A stretch of DNA of 64,000 nt from Dyella sp. C11 (GCF_003121485.1 NZ_QAVX01000007.1:124001-188000); one strand, 5' to 3'. Numbered from the stretch's first letter, positions 1-8,412 are shown. Made by a program: numbers and translations. The notes: generated by a model not told the origin, from the letters alone.

Positions 1-537
1 CGTCGGGTAGTAGATCAGCTTCTCGCGCACCAGCTCGCCCAGGTATTCGTGCTGCGGCAGCTCGGTTTCCAGGTAGTCCTTGTACGCAAGGTCGTTGACG
101 TTGCGCACGCCGTGCGCGATCACGATCTTCTCGTAGCGCTCGTAGGTTTCCGGGTCGCGCACCAGGCTCATGAAGGGCGCCAGGCCCGTACCCGTACCGA
201 GCAGGTAAAGATGCCTGCCGGGCTTCAGGTCGTTCAGCACCAGCGTGCCCGTGGGCTTGCGGCTTACGATGAGCGGATCACCCGGCTTCAGATGCTGCAG
301 ACGCGAGGTGAGCGGGCCGTTCTGCACCTTGATGCTGAAGAACTCCAGATGCTCCTCGTAATTGGCGCTGGCGATGGAATACGCGCGCATCAACGGGCGG
401 CCATCCACTTCCAGGCCGATCATCACGAACTGTCCGCTCTCGAAGCGGAAGCCCGGATCGCGCGTCGTGCGGAAGCTGAAGAGACTGTCGTTCCAGTGGT
501 GCACGTCGATCACGTGCTCCGTCGCCAATGCCACCAT
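1..537 (-). CDS. fpr: Ferredoxin--NADP(+) reductase, 3' end beyond window
   Basis: FAD flavoprotein that moves electrons between NADPH and ferredoxin or flavodoxin in the cytoplasm. Translating the minus strand gives 179 residues running off the window edge (about 70% of the usual ~258). The N-terminal FAD domain shows RAYSIAS (residues ~52-58), the flavin-binding RxYS signature, and the start of the NADP domain shows LLGTGTGLAPFMS (residues ~112-124). Start ATG at 537 is chosen because an in-frame TAA lies three codons upstream (544-546); GTG is the next codon. The gene is divergent from dusA. Family assignment is firm; the C-terminal residues that confirm NADPH preference are not visible. 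Confidence 0.93.
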   Translation of the reverse strand, partial: MVALATEHVIDVHHWNDSLFSFRTTRDPGFRFESGQFVMIGLEVDGRPLMRAYSIASANYEEHLEFFSIKVQNGPLTSRLQHLKPGDPLIVSRKPTGTLVLNDLKPGRHLYLLGTGTGLAPFMSLVRDPETYERYEKIVIAHGVRNVNDLAYKDYLETELPQHEYLGELVREKLIYYPT

Positions 538-837
538 TGCCGGTTACCGTCCTGAAGAGTGCTGGGGAAGCTGCGGGCAGAGCGCTGGCCGGTGGCCTGC
601 GCCGGACTCGTGTGGGGAGGGCGGAATCCGCTGCGCCTGACGAGTGCTGCCCTGGGGGTGCAGCGAAGCGGCCATTATGCCACGGGGATCCGCCTGGTCA
701 GGCGCTCCGGCACGGGCGGGCGCGGCATCATGCCGCAAAGGGGAATCGGCCAGGGCCTCGGCCGCCTCTCGGGGCGGCCAGGAGGCTGTAGCCGCTGCCT
801 CCGCAGTCCGCTGAAGGCAACGCAGTACAATGGGCGC

Positions 838-1842
838 ATGTCATCCCCGATTTCCTCCCCGGGCCAGCTGCTCCAGAAGGACGACTGGCGTCTCACCGTT
901 GCGCCCATGATGGACTGGACGGACCGCCACTGCCGGTACTTCCACCGTCTGTTGTCCCCGCATGCCCGGCTTTACACCGAAATGGTGACCAGCGCCGCGC
1001 TGGTGCGCGGCAAGCAGCTGCGCCTGCTCGAACACAGCCAGCAGGAGCATCCGGTGGCGCTGCAGCTGGGCGGCAGCGAGCCGGAGGAGCTCGCCATCGC
1101 GGCCCGCTACGGCGCCGATGCGGGCTACGACGAAATCAACCTCAACGTGGGTTGCCCTTCCGATCGCGTGCAGTCCGGCCGCTTCGGTGCCTGCCTGATG
1201 CGCGAGCCGGCGCTGGTGGGTGATTGCGTGAAGGCCATGCGCGACGCGGTGGACGTGCCCGTGACGGTGAAATGCCGCATCGGCGTTGACGACCAGGACG
1301 ACTACGCCGATCTGCAGCACTTCACCGAAACCATGATCGACGCGGGCGTGGAAGTGCTGGTGGTACACGCCCGCAAGGCGTGGCTGCAGGGCCTGAGCCC
1401 CAAGGAAAACCGCGAAATTCCGCCGCTCGACTACGAGCGCGTGTATCGCCTCAAGCGCGAGTTCCCCGAACTGGTGGTCGTCATCAATGGCGGCATCACC
1501 ACGGTGGAACAGGTGCAGGCGCATCTGGAACGGGTGGACGGCGTCATGCTCGGCCGGGCGGCCTACCACGACCCCTACATCCTCGCCCAGGTCGAGGCCG
1601 CGCTTTACGGTGAGCCGATGCCGGCTCGCGACGACGTGCTGCTCCGCATGCGCCCGTATATCGAGGCCGAACTGGCTCGGGGCACGTCGCTCAAGCACAT
1701 CAGTCGCCACCTGCTGGGGCTGTACCAGGGCGAGCCGGGCGCCCGCGGCTTCCGCCGCCGGCTGAGCGAAGGCGCCCATTTGCCGGACGCCGACTGGCGT
1801 CTGATCGAGCAAGCCATCGCACAACCCCGCGTTGCCGCGTGA
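838..1842 (+). CDS. dusA: tRNA-dihydrouridine(20/20a) synthase DusA
   Basis: FMN-dependent enzyme that reduces uridine to dihydrouridine in the tRNA D-loop. The 334-residue product has the family's usual length. It opens its TIM barrel with VAPMMDWTDRHCR (~21-33), carries the catalytic cysteine in NVGCPSD (Cys ~106), and has the FMN phosphate-binding region VINGGI plus MLGRAAY that separates DusA from DusB and DusC. The frame is open far upstream, but the ATG at 838 matches the family start. A -10-like TACAAT lies at 827-832, only five bases before this ATG, and no Shine-Dalgarno is visible, so a leaderless mRNA is plausible. Confidence 0.95.
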   Translation: MSSPISSPGQLLQKDDWRLTVAPMMDWTDRHCRYFHRLLSPHARLYTEMVTSAALVRGKQLRLLEHSQQEHPVALQLGGSEPEELAIAARYGADAGYDEINLNVGCPSDRVQSGRFGACLMREPALVGDCVKAMRDAVDVPVTVKCRIGVDDQDDYADLQHFTETMIDAGVEVLVVHARKAWLQGLSPKENREIPPLDYERVYRLKREFPELVVVINGGITTVEQVQAHLERVDGVMLGRAAYHDPYILAQVEAALYGEPMPARDDVLLRMRPYIEAELARGTSLKHISRHLLGLYQGEPGARGFRRRLSEGAHLPDADWRLIEQAIAQPRVAA

Positions 1843-1937
1843 CCGTTCAGGTTCGTCCGGTCACTATTCAGCCGCGATTCCATAGTCTGAACACGATGGA
1901 CCGTGTCCCCGCAGGTAATCCGGGCTTGTTTAACAAA

Positions 1938-2258
1938 ATGAAAACAATCCTGCGTCCACTGATATGGCTACTGGCGTTGTCGGCAGGCTCGAGTGCCTGG
2001 GCTGCGCAGTCGAACGAGCCAGCCATGTCGCTGGAGCAGGCTGTGAATCAGGTGCAGCACGAGACCGGTGGCAAGGTGTTGTCGGCCCAGACGGTACGGC
2101 GGGGCCGCAGCTCGTTCGAACATCGCGTAAAGGTGCTCACGCCTACCGGGCACGTGCGCGTGGTGACCGTGACGACGGAGGCGGCCAAGGGGCCGGCCTC
2201 TGGCGATTCGACCAAGAACCCGTCCAGTGACGGTGGAAGCAACAAGGAGAAACACTGA
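1938..2258 (+). CDS. Small exported PepSY-like protein upstream of phoP
   Basis: A 106-residue protein with an N-terminal signal peptide (MKTILRP then a hydrophobic stretch ending in AWAAQ, cleavage near residue 23). It is followed by a single PepSY-like unit (AVNQVQHETGGKVLSA, then a beta-rich HVRVVTV stretch) and a polar, low-complexity C-terminus. PepSY domains are thought to modulate proteases or sensor kinases in the periplasm. The stop codon overlaps the phoP ATG (TGATG at 2256-2260) and the phoP ribosome site AAGGAGA (2244-2250) sits inside this gene, so the three genes are one translationally coupled operon. A role in modulating the partner kinase is inference from position. Confidence 0.8.
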   Translation: MKTILRPLIWLLALSAGSSAWAAQSNEPAMSLEQAVNQVQHETGGKVLSAQTVRRGRSSFEHRVKVLTPTGHVRVVTVTTEAAKGPASGDSTKNPSSDGGSNKEKH

Positions 2259-2950
2259 TGCGCATTCTTTTGGTTGAGGACGAGGCTCCGCTGCGCGAGA
2301 CCCTCGCCGCCCGCCTGAAGCGCGATGGTTTTGCCGTCGATGCAGCCCAGGACGGTGAAGAAGGCTTGTACATGGGGCGCGAAGTGCCCTTCGACCTGGC
2401 CATCATCGACCTCGGCTTGCCCAAGATGTCGGGCATGGACCTGATCAAGTCGCTGCGCGAGGCCGGCCAGCGCTATCCCATCCTTATCCTCACCGCCCGT
2501 GGAGGCTGGCAGGACAAGGTGGAAGGCCTCAAGCACGGCGCCGACGATTACCTCGTCAAGCCGTTCCATGTCGAAGAACTGCTGGCTCGCATCAACGCGC
2601 TGGTGCGTCGCGCCAGTGGCTGGTCCAAGCCGGTGCTGGCCTGCGGCCCGATCAAGCTGGACACCACCGCGCAGACGGTGACGGTGGAAGGCAAGGCGGT
2701 CGACCTGACCAGCTACGAATACAAGGTGCTCGAATACCTGATGCTGCATGCGGGTGAGCTGGTCTCCAAGGCCGATCTCACCGAACACATCTACCAGCAG
2801 GATTTCGATCGCGATTCCAACGTGCTGGAGGTCTTCATCGGTCGCCTGCGCAGGAAGCTGGACCCGGAAGGCAACCTCAAGCCCATCGAGACGGTACGTG
2901 GACGCGGATACCGCTTTGCCATCCCTCGCAGCGAAAGCGACGACGAATAA
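2258..2950 (+). CDS. phoP: OmpR-family response regulator, PhoP type
   Basis: DNA-binding response regulator of 230 residues. The receiver domain (1-~118) has acidic residues at ~8-9 (VEDEA), phosphoacceptor Asp51 (AIIDLGLP), Thr79 (ILTA) and Lys101 (YLVKPF). The C-terminal winged helix (~130-225) has the OmpR-type ETVRGRGYRF hairpin. The gene is in an operon with a PepSY protein upstream and a sensor kinase downstream, the arrangement seen for PhoP/PhoQ in Xanthomonas relatives, where the pair responds to divalent cations and antimicrobial peptides. The signal sensed here is not shown by the sequence. Its 3' end overlaps the reading frame of the kinase. Confidence 0.9.
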   Translation: MRILLVEDEAPLRETLAARLKRDGFAVDAAQDGEEGLYMGREVPFDLAIIDLGLPKMSGMDLIKSLREAGQRYPILILTARGGWQDKVEGLKHGADDYLVKPFHVEELLARINALVRRASGWSKPVLACGPIKLDTTAQTVTVEGKAVDLTSYEYKVLEYLMLHAGELVSKADLTEHIYQQDFDRDSNVLEVFIGRLRRKLDPEGNLKPIETVRGRGYRFAIPRSESDDE

Positions 2951-4337
2951 TGCAACGCCCCCGCCGCGCCGCCCGTTCTCACTGGCGGCGCGCGCGGCGC
3001 TGGCGACAGGTTTCGTGCTGGCTGCGTTTCTTGGCGTAGTCGGCCTTACGCTCACGCGCACCAACAACGATCGCGCCCTGCAGGGCCTGCACGATCGTCT
3101 GGAAAATTTCTTCATGGCCTACCTGGCCGGCACGGAAGTGAGCCGGTCGGGCAAGGTATTGATGCCCGATACGCTGCCCGATTCGATGTTCTCGCGACCG
3201 GGCTCGGGGCTTTATGCCGTCGTCGTGGGTGACAACAACTTCAAGTGGGAATCGCCTTCGGCCATCGGTCGCGATTTCGGTTTCCTGCATCCGTTGGAAC
3301 CGGGCCAATCCCAATTCATCGGTCCGGTCGATACGCGCATGGGGCGGCTGTATTACTACATTCGCGGCGTGGCGCTGGACAACGCCGAAAAGAAATCCGT
3401 GCCGCTCACCTTCATGGTGGCGCAGACCGAGGACCAGTACGAAGGTCCCAACGCCGTCTTCCGACGAAGCCTGATCTTCTGGCTCGCCTCACTCGGTGTG
3501 ATGCTGATCCTGCTGCAGCTGCTGCTGCTGCGCTGGAGTCTTACGCCGTTGCGCAAGGTGGCCAATGAGATGTCGCGCGTGGAGCGCGGCGACCGCGAAC
3601 ACCTTGGCGATCAATATCCCCAGGAACTCACGGGCCTGACCGAACGCATCAACGCCTTCATCGACAGCGAGCGCGAACAGCGCGTACGCACGCGCAACAC
3701 GCTGGCGGATCTGGCGCACAGCCTGAAGACGCCGCTGGCGGTGATACGTTCGAGTCTTGAAAGCGTCAGCGGCGAATCCGGCTTGCGCGATCAGGTGCTG
3801 GAGCAGGTGCGCAAGATGGACGAGCTGGTGGCTTACCAGCTTGCGCGCGCGGCCACGTCCGGTCGACAGACCTTCGCCACCACGGCCATTCCCATCGCCA
3901 GCCACGCGGAAGACCTGGTGCAAAGCCTGGAGAAGGTGTACGCCGCGAAGAACGTGCTGTGCGAATTTGATATCGACGACAACGCCGCGTTCTACGGTGA
4001 ACAGGGCGACCTGCTCGAACTGATGGGCAACTTGCTGGAAAACGCCTTCAAGTGGGCGCGCCATCGCGTGCTGCTGGTGGTGAAGATGCGTCCGGTGGCA
4101 GGACGTCAGCGCCCCGGCTTGTGGCTGAGCGTGGAAGACGACGGCCCCGGCATCGACGACGACAAGATCGAAAGCGTGCTGCAGCGTGGCGTGCGTGGCG
4201 ACGAGCGCGTGCAGGGGCACGGCATCGGGTTGTCGATCGTGCAGGACATCATTCGCGCTTACGGCGGCGAGCTGGGGGTCGATCGATCACCGGAATTCAA
4301 CGGCGCGCGCTTCAGCGTGAAGTTCCCGCCCGGTTGA
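2898..4337 (+). CDS. phoQ: Sensor histidine kinase, PhoQ type (start uncertain)
   Basis: Inner-membrane sensor kinase partner of the upstream regulator. Order of parts: TM1 (ALATGFVLAAFLG), a ~140-residue periplasmic sensor, TM2 (LASLGVMLILLQLLLL), a HAMP-like linker, dimerisation helix with phospho-His in LADLAHSLKTPL, then the ATPase with N-box NLLENAFKWA, VEDDGPGI and GHGIGLSIV. The start is a problem: no ATG lies in frame before TM1. GTG at 2898 (used here) or TTG at 2916 would overlap phoP, whereas the well-placed ATG at 2950, overlapping the phoP TAA, is out of frame. One extra C in the five-C run at 2958-2962 would join that ATG to the frame. Confidence 0.88.
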   Translation: MDADTALPSLAAKATTNNATPPPRRPFSLAARAALATGFVLAAFLGVVGLTLTRTNNDRALQGLHDRLENFFMAYLAGTEVSRSGKVLMPDTLPDSMFSRPGSGLYAVVVGDNNFKWESPSAIGRDFGFLHPLEPGQSQFIGPVDTRMGRLYYYIRGVALDNAEKKSVPLTFMVAQTEDQYEGPNAVFRRSLIFWLASLGVMLILLQLLLLRWSLTPLRKVANEMSRVERGDREHLGDQYPQELTGLTERINAFIDSEREQRVRTRNTLADLAHSLKTPLAVIRSSLESVSGESGLRDQVLEQVRKMDELVAYQLARAATSGRQTFATTAIPIASHAEDLVQSLEKVYAAKNVLCEFDIDDNAAFYGEQGDLLELMGNLLENAFKWARHRVLLVVKMRPVAGRQRPGLWLSVEDDGPGIDDDKIESVLQRGVRGDERVQGHGIGLSIVQDIIRAYGGELGVDRSPEFNGARFSVKFPPG

Positions 4338-4349
4338 TGCGCGCTTCCT

Positions 4350-4372
4350 CCCTCTCCCCTTCGGGGAGAGGG
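4350..4372. repeat. REP-like hairpin after phoQ
   Basis: Perfect 10-bp inverted repeat (CCCTCTCCCC, loop TTC, GGGGAGAGGG) followed by GTCGGGGTGAGGGG, a type of repeated intergenic sequence common in Xanthomonadales. It lies between the convergent phoQ and mtfA genes and may also stop transcription, although no T-run follows. Confidence 0.6.
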
Positions 4373-4433
4373 TCGGGGTGAGGGGCCAACCTGGCGACAA
4401 CCATCGTGTGGCCATCCAAACAAAAAATCACAC

Positions 4434-5201
4434 TCACCCCGGCGCCGGCGAAACCCCGTAATACGCCTCAAGCAATCGAGCCACCGTCGCATCCGCACGC
4501 TGCAGCACGCCCGGCTGCGACCAATGCAGCTCGCTCACCACGGCAAAGAACTCGTCCGGGCTTTCGGCAGCGTACGGATCGATCAGCGTATCCCGCCCGC
4601 GGGCGACGTCATTGGACAGCAGGTCGAACGCGCGCTGGAATGCCACGATCCATTGGCGGCGCGAAATGGATGGTGGGAGCGGCGGCACGCCATCCGGCGG
4701 CCCGTCGAGCATGTCGAGCTTGTGCGCGATTTCGTGCACGACCACGTTGTAGCCGTCCCACGGTTGAGCCAGGTCGAGCTGCACGTCGGCAAGCGACAGT
4801 ACGAGCGGGCCGTGTTCCCAGGCCTCGCCGATAAGCACGTCGTCGCTTTCGGTCACCACGCCGTTGCGATCGTCGTGATGACTGCGTTTCACCTTGAACT
4901 CGCCCGGATAAATCAGGATGTCGCGCCAACCGCGCAATGCGCCCGGACCCGGGCGGAGCACGGGCAGGCAGGCCTGGATGGCAATGGCGGCGCAGGTGCC
5001 CTCGGTCAGCTCGGCACCGGCCAGGGCGTGCAGGCGTTTGCGGGCGAGGAATACACCCACCAGGCGACGGAGCTCATGCTGGCGGGCGGTATCCAGGCGT
5101 TGGGCAATGGGACTGGCGGCCAGCGCAAGGCGCCAGGGTTTGTCAGCGAGCGGGGGAGGGCTTACGTAGGCGCGGAGGCGCCGCCACCAGTCAGCCGACA
5201 C
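4434..5201 (-). CDS. mtfA: MtfA-type zinc peptidase (Mlc titration factor family)
   Basis: Cytoplasmic zinc metallopeptidase, 255 residues, near the length of E. coli MtfA (265). The metal site is visible as HEIAHKLD (HExxH) with the third ligand supplied by a downstream Glu in SPDEFFAVVSE. In E. coli MtfA binds the glucose repressor Mlc and so affects PTS sugar uptake; whether a Mlc homologue exists here cannot be told. The family also has general aminopeptidase activity in vitro. The gene stands alone, convergent with phoQ and followed at its 5' side by another minus-strand gene 9 bp away, so the two may be co-transcribed. Confidence 0.9.
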   Translation of the reverse strand: MSADWWRRLRAYVSPPPLADKPWRLALAASPIAQRLDTARQHELRRLVGVFLARKRLHALAGAELTEGTCAAIAIQACLPVLRPGPGALRGWRDILIYPGEFKVKRSHHDDRNGVVTESDDVLIGEAWEHGPLVLSLADVQLDLAQPWDGYNVVVHEIAHKLDMLDGPPDGVPPLPPSISRRQWIVAFQRAFDLLSNDVARGRDTLIDPYAAESPDEFFAVVSELHWSQPGVLQRADATVARLLEAYYGVSPAPG

Positions 5202-5210
5202 AAGCGGTGG

Positions 5211-5522
5211 TTACTGGATGGAGCCCGGCAACAACGACTGCCAGCCGATGCGGTTCTGGCGGGCGCGCGGCGATCGGGCCGGGGGCGTGGGCGGGCAGTT
5301 GTCGCTGGACGACGACGAGGCGGGGCCGGGAGACGTATTGGCTTCGCGGGACAGCCCGAGGGCGTCGCCACCGCTGCCGCCGGCACCTTCATGGCTTGCC
5401 GAGCTGCTGTCCACCGTGCGCTGCATGGAGTTCAGATCCTGGCCGTCCGCGTCCATGGCCGATGCAGCACCCACGCTGCCGACGCATAAAACACATCCAA
5501 TCAAGAACTTCCTGACGCCCAT
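5211..5522 (-). CDS. Small secreted hypothetical protein
   Basis: A 103-residue protein not recognised by family. It begins with a convincing signal peptide (MGVRKFLIGCVLCVGSVGAASA, cleavage near residue 22). The rest is low complexity, rich in Ser, Gly and Pro, with a run of five serines and no cysteine except one near residue 75. It ends 9 bp before mtfA on the same strand, and starts in the divergent region facing birA. Coding status rests on the signal peptide and the operon-like spacing; the low-complexity tail leaves some doubt. Confidence 0.55.
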   Translation of the reverse strand: MGVRKFLIGCVLCVGSVGAASAMDADGQDLNSMQRTVDSSSASHEGAGGSGGDALGLSREANTSPGPASSSSSDNCPPTPPARSPRARQNRIGWQSLLPGSIQ

Positions 5523-5680
5523 GGCGGCTCAACCCCTTGATCCGCAAACCAAGGTCCGGATGCTGGCAGAAAAAAGAAGGCGATACCAGTGCCTGCGCAA
5601 CCCTCGCGCAAGGCTCGCGAGTCCCAGAAGTCATGGGGCGACGAGGCAAGGGCAACCTCCGGCGCGCCGTGACGGCAGGC

Positions 5681-5686
5681 TAGAAT
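5681..5686 (+). promoter_or_regulatory. Putative -10 box upstream of birA
   Basis: TAGAAT lies six bases before an ATG at 5693, so the transcript would start at or next to that ATG. No clear -35 box was identified. This ATG opens a 25-codon reading frame that ends on the birA start codon. Confidence 0.4.
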
Positions 5687-5692
5687 CGCCCG

Positions 5693-5770
5693 ATGCCTCG
5701 CCTCCCGACTTCGCCTTCTTATGCCAGCGACTGCCGCGTACGCGGTTTGTCGGTGTGGGGCCTGGCGTAA
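5693..5770 (+). CDS. Possible leaderless upstream ORF coupled to birA
   Basis: A 25-codon frame starting at the predicted transcription start (TAGAAT six bases upstream) and ending in TAA at 5768-5770, whose last A is the first base of the birA ATG (TAATG). The peptide MPRLPTSPSYASDC... has no recognisable domain. The termination-reinitiation geometry suggests that birA, which lacks a visible Shine-Dalgarno, is translated by coupling to this frame. Evidence is positional only, and chance cannot be excluded. Confidence 0.35.
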   Translation: MPRLPTSPSYASDCRVRGLSVWGLA

Positions 5771-6738
5771 TGCAGGCGCAGGAACTCCTGGTGGCGCTGT
5801 CGGATGGCGGCATGGTGTCCGGTTCCCAGCTGGCCGAACGCGCCGGCGTTACGCGTGCCGCGATCTGGAAGCAGATCGAAGCGCTTCGCGCGCGTGGCGT
5901 GCCGGTGGAATCCCGCGGTACGGCCGGTTACTGCCTTCCCTGGCCGGTCCAGCTGCTCGATGTGGAAGCCATTCGCCATGCGCTGCCGGCTGGCGCGCGC
6001 GAGCGGGTCGGCGCGCTGGAGCTGCACTGGGAAATCGACTCGACGTCCAGCGAGATCCAGCGCCGCCAGGCCGATCTGGCTGACCTGAGCATGGTGCTGG
6101 CGGAAACGCAGACCGCCGGGCGCGGACGGCGCGGACGGCAGTGGTTGTCGCCACCGGGCCTGAATATCTATCTGTCGTGCCTGAAGCGTTTCGAAGCGGG
6201 GTTCGCGGCACTCTCCGGCTTGTCGCTCGCGGTTGGCGTGATCGTGATGCGCACACTCGATGCGTTGGGCATCCGCGGCGCGGGCCTGAAGTGGCCCAAC
6301 GACGTGTTGAGCGACGGCGGCAAGCTCGCCGGCATCCTGGTGGAGCTTGGCGGGGAATACCAAGGGCCTTGTTCGGCCATCATCGGAGTGGGGTTGAACG
6401 TGCGGCTTACCGAAGCGCTGCACCAGCAGGCGGGCCAGCCGGTGAACGATCTGGCCACGCTCGCGGGGCACGCGCCGGATCGCAATCGCGTGGCCGCCGC
6501 ACTCGTTGCCGCGCTGGCTGAAGGGCTGGATCAATTCGAACGGGAAGGCTTCAGCGCCTTCGTCGATGAATACGCACGCCATGACTTGCTGAGTGGCAAG
6601 CCGCTGCGCGTACAGGGTGCTGCCCACGTGACCGAAGGTACGGGCGCGGGTGTGGATGCGCGCGGTGCGCTGCTGTTGCAGACAGCCGACGGCGTGCATC
6701 GCATCGACAGCGCCGACGTCACGGTGCGACGCACATGA
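5770..6738 (+). CDS. birA: Bifunctional biotin ligase / biotin operon repressor BirA
   Basis: Activates biotin with ATP and attaches it to carboxylase lysines; forms with an N-terminal HTH also repress biotin synthesis genes. The 322-residue product has the HTH (~8-60, TRAAIWKQIEALRARGV), the biotinyl-AMP loop GRGRRGRQW (~118-126), WPNDV and KLAGIL motifs, and an SH3-like C-terminal domain, so it is the two-function form. ATG 5770 is used; a GTG at 5755 is an alternative. The frame is open back to 5218 without coding support. The stop overlaps the coaX start (ATGA), giving a birA-coaX operon. Confidence 0.93.
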   Translation: MQAQELLVALSDGGMVSGSQLAERAGVTRAAIWKQIEALRARGVPVESRGTAGYCLPWPVQLLDVEAIRHALPAGARERVGALELHWEIDSTSSEIQRRQADLADLSMVLAETQTAGRGRRGRQWLSPPGLNIYLSCLKRFEAGFAALSGLSLAVGVIVMRTLDALGIRGAGLKWPNDVLSDGGKLAGILVELGGEYQGPCSAIIGVGLNVRLTEALHQQAGQPVNDLATLAGHAPDRNRVAAALVAALAEGLDQFEREGFSAFVDEYARHDLLSGKPLRVQGAAHVTEGTGAGVDARGALLLQTADGVHRIDSADVTVRRT

Positions 6739-7493
6739 GACTGCTGCTCGACCTCGGAAATACACGCCTGAAATGGGCCCTGCGCGAAGGTTCGCGCTGG
6801 GTGGGGCAGGGTGCGGTGGCGTGGAACGACGACGTCGTGCTCGCGCTGCACGAAGCCTGGCGACTGGTGCCACGTCCCGATCACGTGTTCGGTGCGTCGG
6901 GGGTGGACGGCGGTCGCGAAATGCAAATCTCCGCGGTGGTGTTCACCTGCTTCGAGCGCGAGCCCACCTGGCTGCGCACGCCGGCGGAGGCCTGCGGTGT
7001 GCGTAACGCTTACCCCGAACCCGGCCGGCTGGGTGTGGATCGTTTTCTCGGCATGGTGGCGGCGCGTGCGGAAGGTCTGGCGCCCTGCATTCTTGCCAGC
7101 GTGGGGACCGCGCTGACGCTCGACGCGCGCGATGCGGACGGCCAGCACCTGGGTGGCCTGATCGCCCCGGGGCCGCAGCGGATGCAGCAATCCCTACTTG
7201 GCGCCACGTCGCGGGTAGTGGTTGATCGTCCGGGCCGCGTGCTGGAAGTCGCCGACAACACACCCGATGCCGTCGCCTCCGGATGCTGGCAGGCCGCTGC
7301 GGCGCTGGTCGAGCGTTTTGTCGCGCACATGTCCGCCCCCCTGGGTGGCTCGCCGCAACTCATTTTCGGCGGCGGCGATGCGGAATCGCTGGCGCCGCTG
7401 GTCGACATCCATTCGCGGCTCAGCGAGGACGGCGTGCTGCGCGGTCTGGCCGTGTGGTCGGACGCACATACACCTGTCGCGCGATCTCCCTAG
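6735..7493 (+). CDS. coaX: Type III pantothenate kinase
   Basis: Phosphorylates pantothenate, the first step of CoA synthesis, in a form that is not inhibited by CoA. The 252-residue protein has the ASKHA-fold nucleotide loop LLDLGNTRLKW (~3-13), the substrate motif GVDRFLGM, SVGTALTLD and the GGLIAPGPQ segment. It overlaps birA by four bases. The birA-coaX pairing is widespread in bacteria and joins biotin and CoA cofactor supply. Confidence 0.95.
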   Translation: MRLLLDLGNTRLKWALREGSRWVGQGAVAWNDDVVLALHEAWRLVPRPDHVFGASGVDGGREMQISAVVFTCFEREPTWLRTPAEACGVRNAYPEPGRLGVDRFLGMVAARAEGLAPCILASVGTALTLDARDADGQHLGGLIAPGPQRMQQSLLGATSRVVVDRPGRVLEVADNTPDAVASGCWQAAAALVERFVAHMSAPLGGSPQLIFGGGDAESLAPLVDIHSRLSEDGVLRGLAVWSDAHTPVARSP

Positions 7494-7531
7494 AATGCTC
7501 GCTCCCCTGCACGTTGCCTGACGGATCGACG

Positions 7532-8278
7532 ATGTTCCTGCGCCTGCTCTTTGTCCTGCTGATTGCGCTCAACATTGCGGTGGGCGCGTGGCTGCTGCTT
7601 GGCCAGGACGACGTGCACGGGCGCAGCGCCACCGACGCGGGCGTGCCCGAACTGCACCTGTTGAGCGAGCGCCCAGCCACGCCGTCCAGCGCACCGGCGC
7701 CTGCATCGTCTGCGGTGTCCTCGGTCGCCGGGCAGGGTGATGTCACGCCACCGAGCCCCGCTTCCACCCCCGCGGCTGTTGCACCGGCACCCGCGCCCGC
7801 CCAGCCCGCGCTGCCGTCGCGCCCCAACACCTACACCTGCATGGCCTTGGGCCCGTTTGCCACGCAGACCGACATGCGCAACGCACGCGCCGCGCTCACC
7901 AACCAGGCGGCGCGCATGCGATCGCGCCAGGAACAGACCACCCAGACCACCGGCTGGTGGGTTTACCTGCCCGGTGGCGGAACCCGCGACAAGGCGCTGG
8001 AACTGGGTCGGCGCCTGGCCGCTGCCAACGTGGGCGAATACTTCATCGTCAGCTCGGGCGACCAGTCCAACACCATCTCGCTGGGCTTGTTCAAAGACCC
8101 GGCCAACGCCCGTCGCCGTCGGGAGCAGGTGGCTGCAGCGGGCTTTCCCGCACAGATGAGCGAGCGCACCGAGAGCGTGCCGGAGTATTGGCTGGATGTG
8201 GTCATCGCCGACAACGGCCACGCCGACTGGCGCAACCGCGTGCGCGGCGTCGGTTCCCACAGCACCGGCTGCTTCTGA
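7532..8278 (+). CDS. SPOR-domain membrane protein
   Basis: A 248-residue protein with one N-terminal membrane anchor (residues ~4-25), a long Ala/Pro/Ser linker (~40-100) and a C-terminal SPOR-like domain (~105-235; YFIVSSGDQ...SLGLFKDPANAR...). SPOR domains bind glycan strands stripped of peptides at the division septum, so the linker would span the periplasm. The frame stays open upstream, but ATG 7532 gives the anchor directly at the N-terminus. It follows coaX by 38 bp, and birA-coaX-SPOR is a recurrent order in this bacterial group. The division role is inferred from the family. Confidence 0.85.
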   Translation: MFLRLLFVLLIALNIAVGAWLLLGQDDVHGRSATDAGVPELHLLSERPATPSSAPAPASSAVSSVAGQGDVTPPSPASTPAAVAPAPAPAQPALPSRPNTYTCMALGPFATQTDMRNARAALTNQAARMRSRQEQTTQTTGWWVYLPGGGTRDKALELGRRLAAANVGEYFIVSSGDQSNTISLGLFKDPANARRRREQVAAAGFPAQMSERTESVPEYWLDVVIADNGHADWRNRVRGVGSHSTGCF

Positions 8279-8328
8279 CCGGTTTTTTGGCGTCGGGCCA
8301 CACGGGCCTGCTAGACTTGCCGTCCTTC

Positions 8329-8404
8329 GCCGGTATAGCTCAGTTGGTAGAGCAACTGATTTGTAATCAGTAGGTCGCGGGTTCGACTCCTGCTGCCGGC
8401 ACCA
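8329..8404 (+). tRNA. tRNA-Thr (anticodon TGT)
   Basis: A 76-nt cloverleaf can be folded. The acceptor arms GCCGGTA and TGCCGGC pair with one G-T; the D-arm is GCTCAGTTGGTAGAGC; the anticodon stem ACTGA/TCAGT encloses loop TTTGTAA, giving anticodon TGT. The T-arm contains GGTTCGA and CCA is encoded at the 3' end. A -10-like TAGACT lies at 8312-8317. Confidence 0.97.
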
Positions 8405-8412
8405 GTGAAACG

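Noticed and set aside
2950-3039. Short frame from ATG 2950 as a separate gene
   Set aside because: It stops after 29 codons in an Arg/Trp-rich peptide without features; better explained as the true phoQ start with a frame shift.
5218-5769. Upstream extension of birA by 184 codons
   Set aside because: The extension is low complexity, antisense to a signal-peptide gene, and lacks any BirA homology; HTH starts right after ATG 5770.
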